64,000 nucleotides of DNA from Nocardia sp. CC227C (GCF_030767025.1 NZ_JASITE010000013.1:1-64000); one strand, 5' to 3'; numbered from the stretch's first letter, positions 23,799 to 34,562 are shown. Made by a program: numbers and translations. Notes: generated by a model from the sequence alone, not told the origin.

Positions 23799-25220
23799 TT
23801 AGAGAATCGGCGACGGCGTGTAGCGCGCCGCCTCGGGGTCGGCGTCCACGAGCTTCTGCACCTGGGCGATGACCTCGGCCGTCTGCGCCTCGGCCGCGCC
23901 GATGAAGGCGGTGCGGTCCGCCAGCGCGGCGTCCAGCGCGGCGCGGTCCAGCGGCATGCGGGCGTCCGCGGCCAGACGGTCCAGCAGGTCGGGTTCGCGA
24001 CCCTGCTCGCGCATGGCCAGCGCCACCGCGACGGCGTGCTCCTTGATGACCTCGTGCGCGGCCTCCCGGCCGACCCCGGCCCGCACCGCCGCCATCAGAA
24101 TGCGGGTGGTGGCCAGGAAGGGCAGGTAGCGCTCGAGCTCGCGTTCGACGACCGCCGGGTACGCGCCGAATTCGGCCAGCACCGTCAGGAAGGTCTCCAT
24201 CATGCCGTCGACGGCGAAGAAGGCGTCCGGCAACGCGACCCGGCGGATGACCGAGCAGAACACGTCGCCCTCGTTCCACTGCGCGCCCGCCATCTCGGCC
24301 GCCATGGAGCCGTAGCCGCGCAGCACCACCTGCAGGCCGTTGACGCGCTCGCAGGAGCGGGTGTTCATCTTGTGCGGCATGGCCGACGAGCCGACCTGGC
24401 CGGGCTGGAAGCCCTCGGTGACCAGTTCGTGCCCGGCCATCAGGCGAATGGTGTGCGCGAAGGACGACGGGCCCGCGCCGACCTGCACCAGCGCCGAGAG
24501 CACATCGTGGTCGAGCGAGCGCGGGTAGATCTGGCCGACGCTGGTGAAGACGGTGGCGAAACCGAGGTGCCGGGCCACCTTCTGCTCCAGCTGCGCCAGT
24601 TTCGCGGCGTCGCCGCCGAGCAGGTCCAGCATGTCCTGGGCGGTGCCCATGGGGCCCTTGATGCCGCGCAGCGGGTACCGGGCGATGAGTTCGCGCAGTC
24701 TGGTGAGCGCGATGAGCAGCTCGTCGGCGGCGGAGGCGAAGCGCTTGCCGAGGGTGGTGGCCTGGGCCGCCACATTGTGCGAGCGGCCCGCCATCACCAG
24801 CGGCTGATACTGGGCGGCCCGCTCGGCCAGCCGCGCCGCGACGGCCACGCCGTGCGCGTACACGTGCTCGAGCGACAGCCGGATCTGCAATTGCTCGACA
24901 TTCTCGGTGAGATCGCGCGAGGTCATGCCCTTGTGCACGTGCTCGTGCCCGGCGAGGGCGTTGAACTCCTCGATGCGGGCCTTCACGTCGTGGCGGGTGA
25001 CGCGCTCCCGCTCGGCGATGGACTTCAGGTCGACCTGATCGACGACCCGCTCGTAGTCCTCGACCACTCCGGCCGGAACGTCCACGCCCAGTTCGGCCTG
25101 GGCGCGCAGCACCTCCAGCCAGAGCCGCCGCTCGAGCACGATCTTGTTCTCGGGCGACCACAGGTGCACCAACTCGGGGCTGGCGTAGCGGGTGGCGAGG
25201 ACGTTCGGGACAAGACTCAC
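23799..25220 (-). CDS. purB: Adenylosuccinate lyase
   Basis: 473 residues. PurB cleaves SAICAR to AICAR and adenylosuccinate to AMP. The fumarase/aspartase superfamily signature is present as GSSAMPHKMNTRSCERV, with the catalytic Ser loop; TSRDLTENVEQLQ and GRSHNVAAQATTLGKR are the other two conserved regions. The start is GTG 25220, giving the common N-terminus SLVPNVLATRYAS. A TetR gene lies upstream on the same strand, as in mycobacteria. No purC was found near it. Confidence 0.97.
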   Translation of the reverse strand: MSLVPNVLATRYASPELVHLWSPENKIVLERRLWLEVLRAQAELGVDVPAGVVEDYERVVDQVDLKSIAERERVTRHDVKARIEEFNALAGHEHVHKGMTSRDLTENVEQLQIRLSLEHVYAHGVAVAARLAERAAQYQPLVMAGRSHNVAAQATTLGKRFASAADELLIALTRLRELIARYPLRGIKGPMGTAQDMLDLLGGDAAKLAQLEQKVARHLGFATVFTSVGQIYPRSLDHDVLSALVQVGAGPSSFAHTIRLMAGHELVTEGFQPGQVGSSAMPHKMNTRSCERVNGLQVVLRGYGSMAAEMAGAQWNEGDVFCSVIRRVALPDAFFAVDGMMETFLTVLAEFGAYPAVVERELERYLPFLATTRILMAAVRAGVGREAAHEVIKEHAVAVALAMREQGREPDLLDRLAADARMPLDRAALDAALADRTAFIGAAEAQTAEVIAQVQKLVDADPEAARYTPSPIL

Positions 25221-25312
25221 GTCGAGTGAGTCTAGTTAGCTCGGCGATGGCATCTTTACCCCGGCTCACCCGCGCGCTGCGGCCCCGCGGCGCGCCGAAC
25301 CCGGGTGCCGCG

Positions 25313-25927
25313 TCACATCGGCGGCGCGACGATGTCGATGAGCTCCAGCAGCGCGCCCCGGGCCGCGCGCCGCGGTTGCGGGTCGAGCTCGCCGAGCGCC
25401 GTCACCACCGCGCCGTCGACCACCGCCACCAGCCGCCGTATCTGTTCGGCCCGCACCACCCGATCGGACCGCCGCAGCACGTCGGCGAGCAGCTCGTCGA
25501 GCTGCGCCCGTAGTCGGAGCTGGACTTCGCGTAGCTCCGGGTGGCGGGCGGAGGCGACCGATCGCTCGTAGCGGGCGATCAGCTGGCCGCGCGATTCCGC
25601 GTCCTGGTCCTGCCCGTCGGGGCACACCAGCAGATCGAGGATCAGCTCCACGGTGGCCTCCGCGCCCCGGCGGCGGTGGGTCACCTCACCGACGCGGCGG
25701 CGCATGTTCTCGAGTTCGGCATTGCCGGAGAACTCGACCGCGCGCGCGATCAGATCCTCGAGGGATTCGAAGTAATACGTCGTCGACGCGAGCGGCAGAT
25801 CCGCACGCGTCGCGACCGAGCGGTGCCGGACCGCTTCGAATCCACCCTCGAGCAGCAACTCGGCGGCAGCTGCAACCAGCGCTTGGCGACGCCGTTCGCC
25901 TTTCGGAGTCGTCGCGGTGATCACCAC
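25313..25927 (-). CDS. TetR-family transcriptional regulator
   Basis: 204 residues. The N-terminal helix-turn-helix is ERRRQALVAAAAELLLEGGF, then HRSVATRADLPLASTTYYFE. The C-terminal domain is helical and specific to this protein, so the ligand is unknown. It is encoded about 90 bases upstream of purB on the same strand; a TetR gene in this place is also known near purB in mycobacteria. It may control itself and the divergent space toward 26153. Confidence 0.9.
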   Translation of the reverse strand: MVITATTPKGERRRQALVAAAAELLLEGGFEAVRHRSVATRADLPLASTTYYFESLEDLIARAVEFSGNAELENMRRRVGEVTHRRRGAEATVELILDLLVCPDGQDQDAESRGQLIARYERSVASARHPELREVQLRLRAQLDELLADVLRRSDRVVRAEQIRRLVAVVDGAVVTALGELDPQPRRAARGALLELIDIVAPPM

Positions 25928-26152
25928 GTCATCGTGCCAGTCATCATCGGTTCATCTGTGCCAAATGGGTGCGATCTGTGTGTTTTCCAGTTCGGATGGG
26001 CTGCCGACGAGCCGTGCGGAATTCGCATTACAACGGTTGTACCGCATCGGCGGGGGATGGGGGGCGAGTCCGGAAAGTCTTTGCGGGACATCACCGCTCG
26101 GCTCGGCTCGCCGGACCGGTCGGGATAGCTCCGGCAAACTCACGGCATCGCG

Positions 26153-27310
26153 TCAGCCGAGATGGGTTTCCAGGCGCGCCAACGCCTCTTCGATATCGGC
26201 GGTGGCTCCGGCGAAGGAGAACCGCACCGTGTGCCGCCCGTGGCGGGTGTCGAAATCGATGCCCGGGGCGAGGGCCACACCGGTGCGGTTCAGCACCTCG
26301 GTGCACCACGCCATGGAGTCGTCGGTGCGGTGCGCGATATCGGCGTAGGCGTAGAAGGCGCCGTCGGCCGGAGCCAGGTCGGTGATGCCGAGTTTCGGCA
26401 GCCCCTCCAGCAGTAGCCGACGATTCTCCGCATAGCGGCGCACATGCCCGTCGAGTTCGGCCTTGGCCTCCGCGCCGAAGGCGTGCACCGCCGCGTACTG
26501 GGAGACGGCGGGCGGGCAGACGGTCATATTCGAGGCCAGCCGTTGCAGCGCCGGGCGCAGGTGCGCGGGCGCGAGCATCCAGCCCAGCCGCCAGCCGGTC
26601 ATGGAGAAGTACTTCGACACCGAGCCGATGACCACGGAGTTCCGGGAGGTCTCCCAGGCCGAGGCGGTCGGCTCGGTGTCGGCGTAGACGATGCCGTGGT
26701 AGATCTCGTCGGAGATGAGCAGCGTGCCGTGCTCGTCGCACCAGCGGGCCAGGGCGGCCAGCCCCGCCGGGTCGATCATGGTGCCGGTGGGATTGGCCGG
26801 ACTGGCGACGATCAGGCCCGCCGGGGCCTGCGGCAGCGCCTCCAGCATGGCCACGGTGGGCTGGAATCGGGTCTCGGGACCGCAGTCCAGCTCCACCACG
26901 TCGCAGCCGAGCGCGGTGAGGGTGTTGCGGTAGGCCGGATAGCCCGGCCGCGCCACCACCACGGTGTCCCCGGCGTCGAAGGCCGCGAGGAAGATCAGCG
27001 TGAACGCGCCCGAAGATCCGGTCGTCACCACCACGTCCTCGGCCGTCGCCGCCACCCCGTAGGTGTCCCGGTGGTGGCCCGCGATGGCCTCGCGCAGCGG
27101 CAGGATCCCGAATGTCTCGGTGTAGCCGAGCAATTCGGAATCCATGGCCGCCTTGGTGGCCCGCAGCACCGGCCGCGGCGCCGGAGTGGACGGCTGCCCC
27201 GCCGCCAGCACCAGCACATCCCCGTGTGTCCGGGCCCGCTCCGCTGCTGCTTTCCAGACGTCCATCACGTAGAAAGGTGGAATGGCCGACCGGCGAGATT
27301 CGATACGCAC
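26153..27310 (-). CDS. PLP-dependent class I/II aminotransferase
   Basis: 385 residues, fold type I. Conserved positions: ASPANPTGTMI (Asn that contacts PLP), SDEIYHGIVYAD (Asp and Tyr), SVSKYFSMTGWRLGWM with the PLP Lys and the downstream Arg, and a C-terminal HTVRFSFAG with the carboxylate-binding Arg. It transfers amino groups between an amino acid and a 2-oxo acid; the substrate cannot be fixed by eye, but the overall pattern resembles aspartate/alanine-type enzymes. It is divergent from the M23 gene at 27364 with 53 bases between starts. Confidence 0.92.
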   Translation of the reverse strand: MRIESRRSAIPPFYVMDVWKAAAERARTHGDVLVLAAGQPSTPAPRPVLRATKAAMDSELLGYTETFGILPLREAIAGHHRDTYGVAATAEDVVVTTGSSGAFTLIFLAAFDAGDTVVVARPGYPAYRNTLTALGCDVVELDCGPETRFQPTVAMLEALPQAPAGLIVASPANPTGTMIDPAGLAALARWCDEHGTLLISDEIYHGIVYADTEPTASAWETSRNSVVIGSVSKYFSMTGWRLGWMLAPAHLRPALQRLASNMTVCPPAVSQYAAVHAFGAEAKAELDGHVRRYAENRRLLLEGLPKLGITDLAPADGAFYAYADIAHRTDDSMAWCTEVLNRTGVALAPGIDFDTRHGRHTVRFSFAGATADIEEALARLETHLG

Positions 27311-27363
27311 TCGACCGACGGTAGAGCACCCGCTCCTCCGTCGGTCCCGTAATACCCGCCGGA

Positions 27364-29034
27364 ATGGCTGAGAAGAACATCGTGTCGGGGGGACACAGCA
27401 TCGACCAGGAGGTCATAACGCCCGTCGCAGCGGACACCACCGAGCCCGGCGAACAGCGCCCCGGGCGGGGTGACGCCGTGGCCGGCGCCGAGCGCACCAC
27501 GGCGGCGACCGGCGCCGACCGGCCCGAATCCGGGCATGTCGGCGGCTCCGAGCACACCGGCGCCCGCAACGGAGCGCCGCGCGAGGACACCGCGGTCGAC
27601 CCGCGCGAGGACACCGCCCGGCCCCTGTCGATACGTGGCACCGACCACCGGCCCGCAGCGACGATCGATTCGCACTCCCACGGCGAGGCACAGGCGACAG
27701 GCGAGCTCACGACGGCCGATCCGCCGATCGATGACGGCGGGCGAGCCGCCACCGCGGCGGACATGGGCGACGCACCGGCAGCAGCGGTCAGCGACGGGCG
27801 AAACGGTGCCACGGCGGTCTCCTCGACTGCCGAGAGCGGCACGGCAGCTGACGACACCGACGCCGGGAACGGCCTGGCGACCGAAGACGACACCGAGAGC
27901 GGCGTGGGAGCCGGGGGCGAAAGGGCGGAAGGGGATCGGCTCGCGAGGTTCGGGGGTGGCCGGTTCGTGCCGGGGCTGCGCGCCGAGGTGGAGCGGCGCG
28001 CCTCGGGAGATGGTGCGAATGCGCGAGGGGCAGCCGGGCGGCGGGTGGCGGATCGGACGGCGGCGGGCGTTCCGCGAGTGGCGGATCGGATGGTGGCGGG
28101 CGTTTCGCGAGTAGCGGTGGCTCGGGACGAGATCGAGCGCGTGCTCGAACCCGTGGGCGAGCGGGCGCGGGTAGCGAGCGCACGGCTGTGGCGGGCGGTG
28201 CCCAAGAACCGCGAGCAGGTGCGGGAGTTCGGGCCGCGGGTGCGGGCGCGGGCACGGCGGCGGGTGCCGGTGGTGCGGGCGTGGGCGGGGGCGCATCGGT
28301 ATCTGCTGGCGGGGATGGCGGCGGTGCTGGTGTTCGCGGGGGCGGACAGTCCGCTGGCGATCATTCCGGTGGACGCCCCGGCGGAGCCCGGGGTGGCGCT
28401 GCGGGTGCCCGCGGCCTATCCGCTCCAGGTCGCGGCTCCGGCCGCGTCCACCAAGCGCTATCTGGACGCCATCGACAACGGCGAGAAGCTGCGCGAGGCG
28501 GCCGTGGTGGCGGCGGCCGCGCGGGCCACGCTGGAGCGGGCCAAGGCCGAGGCGGCCGCGGCGGTGGCCGGGGAGACGCAGCCGTGGCTGAACTCGGGCG
28601 CCGATCCCGGCGGCGCACTGCCGCCCGGGTTCGTGCTGCCCAGCATCGGTGGCTTCGCGCTACCGGCGAAGGGCCTGTTCACCTCGGCGTTCGGCCAGCG
28701 CTGGGGCACCTTCCACAACGGCATCGACATCGCCGCGCCGCTGGGCTCCCCCATCTACGCCGTCGCCTCGGGCACGGTTGTCGACGCGGGCCCAGCCGCC
28801 GGTTTCGGCCTGTGGGTGCGCATCCGCCACGACGACGGCACCGTCACCGTCTACGGGCACATGTACGACTTCATCGTCTCGGTGGGTGAACGCGTCCCCG
28901 CCGGCATGCAGATCGCCCGAATCGGCAACCGCGGCGACTCCACCGGCCCGCACCTGCACTTCGAGGTGATCCAGAACGGGCAGCACGTGGACCCGCAACG
29001 CTGGCTGGCCCTGCACGGCCTGTCCCTGAACTGA
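27364..29034 (+). CDS. Membrane-anchored M23 (LytM-type) peptidase with long disordered N-terminus
   Basis: 556 residues. Residues 1 to about 300 are low-complexity, rich in Ala, Thr, Asp, Glu and later Arg, and must lie in the cytoplasm. A membrane helix (YLLAGMAAVLVFAGA) is at about 311-326. After a helical linker (about 370-400) the M23 domain covers 437-556, with zinc ligands His451 and Asp455 in HNGID and His532 in HLHF. Such enzymes cut peptidoglycan cross-bridges or, when degenerate, activate amidases; the ligands are intact here. The long N-terminus is unusual for the family. Confidence 0.9.
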   Translation: MAEKNIVSGGHSIDQEVITPVAADTTEPGEQRPGRGDAVAGAERTTAATGADRPESGHVGGSEHTGARNGAPREDTAVDPREDTARPLSIRGTDHRPAATIDSHSHGEAQATGELTTADPPIDDGGRAATAADMGDAPAAAVSDGRNGATAVSSTAESGTAADDTDAGNGLATEDDTESGVGAGGERAEGDRLARFGGGRFVPGLRAEVERRASGDGANARGAAGRRVADRTAAGVPRVADRMVAGVSRVAVARDEIERVLEPVGERARVASARLWRAVPKNREQVREFGPRVRARARRRVPVVRAWAGAHRYLLAGMAAVLVFAGADSPLAIIPVDAPAEPGVALRVPAAYPLQVAAPAASTKRYLDAIDNGEKLREAAVVAAAARATLERAKAEAAAAVAGETQPWLNSGADPGGALPPGFVLPSIGGFALPAKGLFTSAFGQRWGTFHNGIDIAAPLGSPIYAVASGTVVDAGPAAGFGLWVRIRHDDGTVTVYGHMYDFIVSVGERVPAGMQIARIGNRGDSTGPHLHFEVIQNGQHVDPQRWLALHGLSLN

Positions 29035-29041
29035 TGCGAGC

Positions 29042-29067
29042 GACCGCGTGGAAGTGCCCACGCGGTC
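29042..29067 (+). terminator. Hairpin after the M23 gene
   Basis: GACCGCGTGG at 29042-29051 pairs with CCACGCGGTC at 29058-29067, a 10-bp stem starting 8 bases after the stop codon. The following 250 bases up to the purD stop hold no convincing gene. Confidence 0.7.
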
Positions 29068-29316
29068 GGCCGACTCGCCCGGCGGGCACACTCGCGCAGG
29101 CGGCGCGCCGCCCGGCAGCTCTGCGAGTCGCCTACTCGCAGGTGGCACGCCACCCGGCGGCGCTGCGAGTCGACCACCGGCGATGGTCCGGCCGGTGTGC
29201 GCCACCGGCCGAGGTCGTCGGCCGCTGGGTCGCGGCCACGACGCCTCGACCTGCTCGGCTCCGCCGGTGCACCGATCGCGCGGCCCGGACGGAACCGGAA
29301 CAGGTGTGCGGTGGCC

Positions 29317-30600
29317 TCAGACGGCGGTGGGCACCGTGATCCGGTTCTCGGTGGCCGCCAGGGCGATATCGGTGCGGAAGTGGCTGCCCGGCAGCTTGAT
29401 TCCGCCCAGGCGCGCGTAGGCGTTCGCGCGCGCCTCGTCGAGATCGGCACCGTGGCCGACGATCGACAGCACCCGGCCGCCCGCCGACACCAGCGCCCCG
29501 TCGTCGCGCTGCGCGGTGCCCGCGTGCAGCACCTCGGATTCGGTTCCGGTACCGGCGGATTCGGCTCCGCTGATGACATCGCCGGTGCGCGGCCGCCCCG
29601 GGTAGTTCTCGGCGGCCAGCACGACCGTGACGGCGGCGCCGTCCTTCCAGCGCGGCGATTCGACGCGGTCCAGGGTGCCGGTGGCGGTGGCGTTCAGCAG
29701 TTCGCCGAGCGGGCTGTCGAGCATGGCCAGCACCGCCTGGGTCTCGGGATCGCCGAAGCGGCAGTTGAATTCGACCACCGCCGGACCGGCCTGGCCGATG
29801 GCGAGACCGGCGTACAGCAGCCCGGAGAACGGCGTCCCCCGGCGAACCATTTCGGCCGCAACGGGTTTCACCACCTCGTCGACGATGGCGGTGACGGTCC
29901 GCTCCGGCAGCCACGGCAGCGGGGTGTACGCGCCCATCCCGCCGGTATTGGGCCCGGTGTCCCCGTCGCCCACCCGCTTGTGATCCTGCGCGGGCAGCAG
30001 CGGCACCACGGTCTCCCCGTCGACCAGGCAGAACAGCGATACCTCGGGACCGTCCAGGAACGATTCCAGCAGCACCGGATGGCCCATCTCCAGGCATTCG
30101 GCGGCATGGTCGCGCGCGGCGGATCGATCCGCGGTCACCACCACGCCCTTACCGGCGGCCAGCCCGTCGTCCTTGACCACCCAGGTCGGCCCGAACCGGT
30201 CCAGCGCCGCGTCGAGTTCCCCGGGGCTGTCCACGACCTCGCTGTGCGCGGTCCGCACCCCGGCCGCGTTCATGACGTCCTTGGCGAACGCCTTGGACCC
30301 CTCGATCCGCGCGGCCGCGGCGGACGGTCCGAAGCAGGCGATCCCGGCCGAACGCACCGCGTCGGCGACGCCGAGCACCAGCGGCACCTCGGGTCCGATC
30401 ACCACCAGATCGGCCTCGATGTCGCGCGCCAGCGCCACCACCTCGTCACCGGAGCAGGGGTCGACCGACCGGATGTCGGCGTGCTGGGCGATGCCCGCGT
30501 TGCCGGGCGCCGCGTACAGCGCGGTCACCGCCGGGTCCCGCCGCAGGGCCAGGACGAGGGCATGTTCACGGGCACCGGAGCCGATGACGAGTACGCGCAC
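29317..30600 (-). CDS. purD: Phosphoribosylamine-glycine ligase
   Basis: 427 residues from GTG 30600. PurD joins phosphoribosylamine and glycine with ATP in the second step of purine synthesis. The ATP-grasp fold is visible: N-terminal VLVIGSGAREHALV, KDDGLAAGKGVVVT in the ATP-binding domain, and CRFGDPETQAVL carrying metal-binding residues. Upstream ATG codons would add about 95 residues that do not look like PurD. The gene shares a divergent region with the PH-domain gene at 30704. Confidence 0.96.
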   Translation of the reverse strand: MRVLVIGSGAREHALVLALRRDPAVTALYAAPGNAGIAQHADIRSVDPCSGDEVVALARDIEADLVVIGPEVPLVLGVADAVRSAGIACFGPSAAAARIEGSKAFAKDVMNAAGVRTAHSEVVDSPGELDAALDRFGPTWVVKDDGLAAGKGVVVTADRSAARDHAAECLEMGHPVLLESFLDGPEVSLFCLVDGETVVPLLPAQDHKRVGDGDTGPNTGGMGAYTPLPWLPERTVTAIVDEVVKPVAAEMVRRGTPFSGLLYAGLAIGQAGPAVVEFNCRFGDPETQAVLAMLDSPLGELLNATATGTLDRVESPRWKDGAAVTVVLAAENYPGRPRTGDVISGAESAGTGTESEVLHAGTAQRDDGALVSAGGRVLSIVGHGADLDEARANAYARLGGIKLPGSHFRTDIALAATENRITVPTAV

Positions 30601-30703
30601 GCGCAACAGCTTAGGTGACGTCGGTTCGGTGCGTTTCAGCCCTCCGGCAGGGATGATGGGGGTGACAGCCGCCACCGCGATCGCGCGAAGGATGTGCAGG
30701 CCG

Positions 30704-31081
30704 ATGGGCTTGATCGACGGACTGATGGGCAATGCCGGACGCATCGATCCGAACTCCGCACAACAGGAGTACGCGAAGCTGTTCGGACAGGGCGAACAGG
30801 TGTACGCGGCGTACCTGCTGGTGCGCGACGCGATCCTGTTCACGAATCGGCGACTGATCATCGTCGACAAACAGGGCATGACGGGCCGCAAGGTGAGCTA
30901 TCACAGCATCCCGTACCGGGCCATCACCCACTTCACGGTGGAGACCGCGGGCACCTTCGACCTGGACGCCGAACTGTGCATCTGGATCGGCGGCTCCCCG
31001 GAGCCGGTGCAGAAGCGCTTCAACCGACAGGTGGACATCTACGAGGTGCAGAGCATCCTCTCGCACTTCGTGGCGGTCTGA
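30704..31081 (+). CDS. Bacterial PH-domain protein
   Basis: 125 residues from ATG 30704, behind GAAGGA. It is a single bacterial pleckstrin-homology-like domain of the YvbH group: AAYLLVRDAILFTNRRLIIV, then GMTGRKVSYHSIPYRAITHF and a C-terminal helix VDIYEVQSILSHFVA. Cytoplasmic, no membrane segment. Members are common, mostly uncharacterised, small beta-barrel proteins. It is convergent with the SRPBCC gene after 4 bases and divergent from purD. Confidence 0.9.
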   Translation: MGLIDGLMGNAGRIDPNSAQQEYAKLFGQGEQVYAAYLLVRDAILFTNRRLIIVDKQGMTGRKVSYHSIPYRAITHFTVETAGTFDLDAELCIWIGGSPEPVQKRFNRQVDIYEVQSILSHFVAV

Positions 31082-31085
31082 CCGG

Positions 31086-31532
31086 TCAGGCTTCGGCCGC
31101 GGCGGCGATATCGTCGAGGTCGCGCCGCACCAGCCTGCGCGTCGCACGCTCGAACAGTTTGCCGAAGATCCCGGCCAGCTTGGCCGCCGGACCCTCGGCC
31201 TCCCCGCCGAACGTCATGGACAGCAGCGTGCCCTCACCCTGCGGCGCGACGGTGATGACCGAGGTGAAATGGGTGCCGCGGGAATCGGCTTCGACGGTGT
31301 AGGAGCGGCCGGGGTCGATGGCCGTCACCGTCATGGTCTCGGTGCTCCGCTTGCCGAGCATGGTCCGGGTCTCCCGCCAGGCGGTGCCGACCTCGAATCC
31401 GGCGCCGCCGCCGACCCGTTCGACCTTGTCGACGCCCTTCATCACCTCGGCGGCCCGGTCGATATCGGTGACCACGGCCCAGACCCGTTCGGGCGGCGCG
31501 GCGATCTCGCGGGTAACGCTGATGGTCGGCAT
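31086..31532 (-). CDS. SRPBCC-family (polyketide cyclase-like) protein
   Basis: 148 residues from ATG 31532. The START/SRPBCC helix-grip fold is shown by the N-terminal ISVTREIAAPPERVWAVVTD and a long C-terminal helix (AKLAGIFGKLFERATRRLVR). Such proteins bind hydrophobic ligands in a deep cavity; function is mostly unknown. It is divergent from HIT gene 2 with about 120 bases between starts. Confidence 0.88.
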   Translation of the reverse strand: MPTISVTREIAAPPERVWAVVTDIDRAAEVMKGVDKVERVGGGAGFEVGTAWRETRTMLGKRSTETMTVTAIDPGRSYTVEADSRGTHFTSVITVAPQGEGTLLSMTFGGEAEGPAAKLAGIFGKLFERATRRLVRRDLDDIAAAAEA

Positions 31533-31655
31533 GGCCTGGTCTCCTCGGCGCGGTGGCGGGATGCTCGAGGCGAGTGTAGGCGCGCGCGACGACAAGCCGC
31601 GGCTGCCGCGCGGACGGTCGCCACCCGGCCCGGGCGGCGCGCGTACGCTGCCGCT

Positions 31656-32081
31656 ATGGCTTCTGTTTTCTCCGCAATCATCTCCGGCCAGCTTCCCGGC
31701 CGGTTCGTGTGGGAGGACGACGAATTCGTCGCATTCCTGACCATCGCCCCCGTCACCCAGGGGCACACGCTGGTGGTGCCGCGCAAGGAGATCGACCAGT
31801 GGCAGGACCTCGACCCGGAAACCTTCGCGCGCATGACCGCGGTGGCCCAGAAGATCGGCAAGGCGGTGCGGGCGGCCTGGGACGCGCCCCGCGCCGGTCT
31901 GCTCATCGCCGGACTGGAGGTGCCGCACCTGCACATGCACGTCTTCCCCGCCTTCGAGCTCGGTGATTTCGACATCTCCGGAGCCGACACCGACCCGAGC
32001 AAGGAATCCCTCGACGAGGCCCAGGCCAAGATCAAGCAGGCGCTGCGCGATCTGGGCTACGGGGCCAACGTCCCCGAGTAG
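31656..32081 (+). CDS. HIT-family hydrolase 2
   Basis: 141 residues from ATG 31656. The histidine triad is PHLHMHVFPA; the N-terminus has FSAIISGQLPGRFVWEDDEF and the substrate-loop Asn is replaced in TQGHTLVVPRKE as in many members. It is expected to hydrolyse nucleotide phosphoramidates or adenylated compounds in the cytoplasm. It differs from the HIT protein at 23179 and is not a recent duplicate. A strong hairpin follows the gene. Confidence 0.93.
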   Translation: MASVFSAIISGQLPGRFVWEDDEFVAFLTIAPVTQGHTLVVPRKEIDQWQDLDPETFARMTAVAQKIGKAVRAAWDAPRAGLLIAGLEVPHLHMHVFPAFELGDFDISGADTDPSKESLDEAQAKIKQALRDLGYGANVPE

Positions 32082-32096
32082 GCTCGCCGCACCGCC

Positions 32097-32134
32097 CAGC
32101 CCGTCGTCCCCGCCCGCGCGGGGGTGGCGGGCTG
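32097..32134 (+). terminator. Hairpin after HIT gene 2
   Basis: CAGCCCG at 32097-32103 pairs with CGGGCTG at 32128-32134, and CCCCGC pairs with GCGGGG inside, forming a long interrupted GC stem starting 16 bases after the stop codon. Confidence 0.7.
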
Positions 32135-32344
32135 TCTCGTGATCATCGTGCGCCGAGTGTCCGGGAATTCCGTGGACGTTGGCTGGGAGTTTCCTGGGAA
32201 CGCTCCGGCCGGTGTGGCTCTTCGAGTTCTCCCGGCTCGCCCGGCGATCTGACTGACCGGTATTTGACCAACCTGGATCGCCGACCGTTCGGCCCGGGCC
32301 TCCCTACGATCGGATGTCGGATACCGAGCCGGAGGGAGAACGAC

Positions 32345-32746
32345 ATGCGGGGCAAATCGACTGCCGCCGGGGCCGCGGCACTGGCAGCACTCGTGTTCGG
32401 GGCACCGGCCCACGCACAGACGGAGTTCAGCGTCAAGGGCGGCTGGGCCGGCTGGTACAACTATGCTGGCTACGGCGCATGCGGTACCGCGATCAACGCC
32501 GAGTCCCAGCTGTTGGCGGCCGTACCCACCGCGCTGTGGACGACCGCCGATTCGAATGACGATCCACTCTGTCAGCGCGGCGTCGAGGTCACCTATGAGG
32601 GCCGAACGATCAGGGCGCCGATTCTGGACCGATGCGTGAGCTGCGCCGGTGACAAGATCGAGCTGAGCCAGGCCGCTTTCCAGATTCTGGAGAGCGATCT
32701 CGGCGTCGGACAGATCCAGGTCGACTGGCGGGTGGTATCCCTCTAG
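32345..32746 (+). CDS. Secreted barwin/RlpA-like double-psi beta-barrel protein
   Basis: 133 residues from ATG 32345. The signal peptide AAGAAALAALVFGAPAHA is cleaved before QTEFSV. The mature part of about 105 residues resembles single-domain expansin/barwin/RlpA-like proteins: GGWAGWYNYAGYGACGTAIN, then TYEGRTIRAPILDRCVSCAG and a Cys pattern (ACG, LCQ, RCVSC) typical of such barrels. These bind or modify polysaccharide or inhibit proteases; the exact role is unknown. It ends next to the convergent otsA stop. Confidence 0.82.
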   Translation: MRGKSTAAGAAALAALVFGAPAHAQTEFSVKGGWAGWYNYAGYGACGTAINAESQLLAAVPTALWTTADSNDDPLCQRGVEVTYEGRTIRAPILDRCVSCAGDKIELSQAAFQILESDLGVGQIQVDWRVVSL

Positions 32747-32747
32747 C

Positions 32748-34322
<1,575 letters not shown>

Positions 34323-34388
34323 CGGTCCACTCGATTCCTTTGCCCGTTCGCAGGGAGCCCGTTGTAGTTGTCGGTAGTCGAACCCGCC

Positions 34389-34562
34389 TCAGTCGGCCCG
34401 GTTGCTCGGGCCGATGCCGAGCATCGACAGCAGCATGCGGCATTCGTCGGCGTCCGCGGCGTAGGCGGCCACGACGCGCTGAGCCTGGCGGGCGGTTTCG
34501 TCGGCGAGCGGCTCGAGATCGTCGTCCGCGATGTCGTTGGCGCTGCTCTTCGCGGCCATCAT
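34389..34562 (-). CDS. Small acidic helical hypothetical protein
   Basis: 57 residues from ATG 34562 (the next codon is also ATG), with AGAGGA 5 bases upstream. The sequence is acidic and helical: NDIADDDLEPLADETARQAQ, then RVVAAYAADADECRMLLSML. It has one cysteine and no signal or membrane segment. It lies just upstream of otsA on the same strand with 66 bases between, so it may be co-transcribed. Small proteins of this kind beside otsA seem common in mycolic-acid actinobacteria; function unknown. Confidence 0.7.
   Translation of the reverse strand: MMAAKSSANDIADDDLEPLADETARQAQRVVAAYAADADECRMLLSMLGIGPSNRAD

Noticed and set aside
23559..25229. Plus-strand open frame of 556 codons opposite purB
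   Set aside because: Antisense shadow of a clearly recognised housekeeping gene.
28200..28340. Dense GCGGGTGCGGGCGCGGG-type runs as a regulatory repeat or CRISPR-like array
   Set aside because: They encode the Arg/Val/Ala-rich linker of the M23 protein; no regular spacers. No CRISPR array was seen anywhere in the window.
26091..28364. Minus-strand open frame of 757 codons covering the aminotransferase and M23 N-terminus
   Set aside because: Ser/Arg/Pro-rich shadow frame; the aminotransferase frame is the coding one.
30601..30891. Extended PurD start upstream of GTG 30600
   Set aside because: The extra 97 residues run over the promoter and coding sequence of the divergent PH-domain gene and do not resemble PurD.
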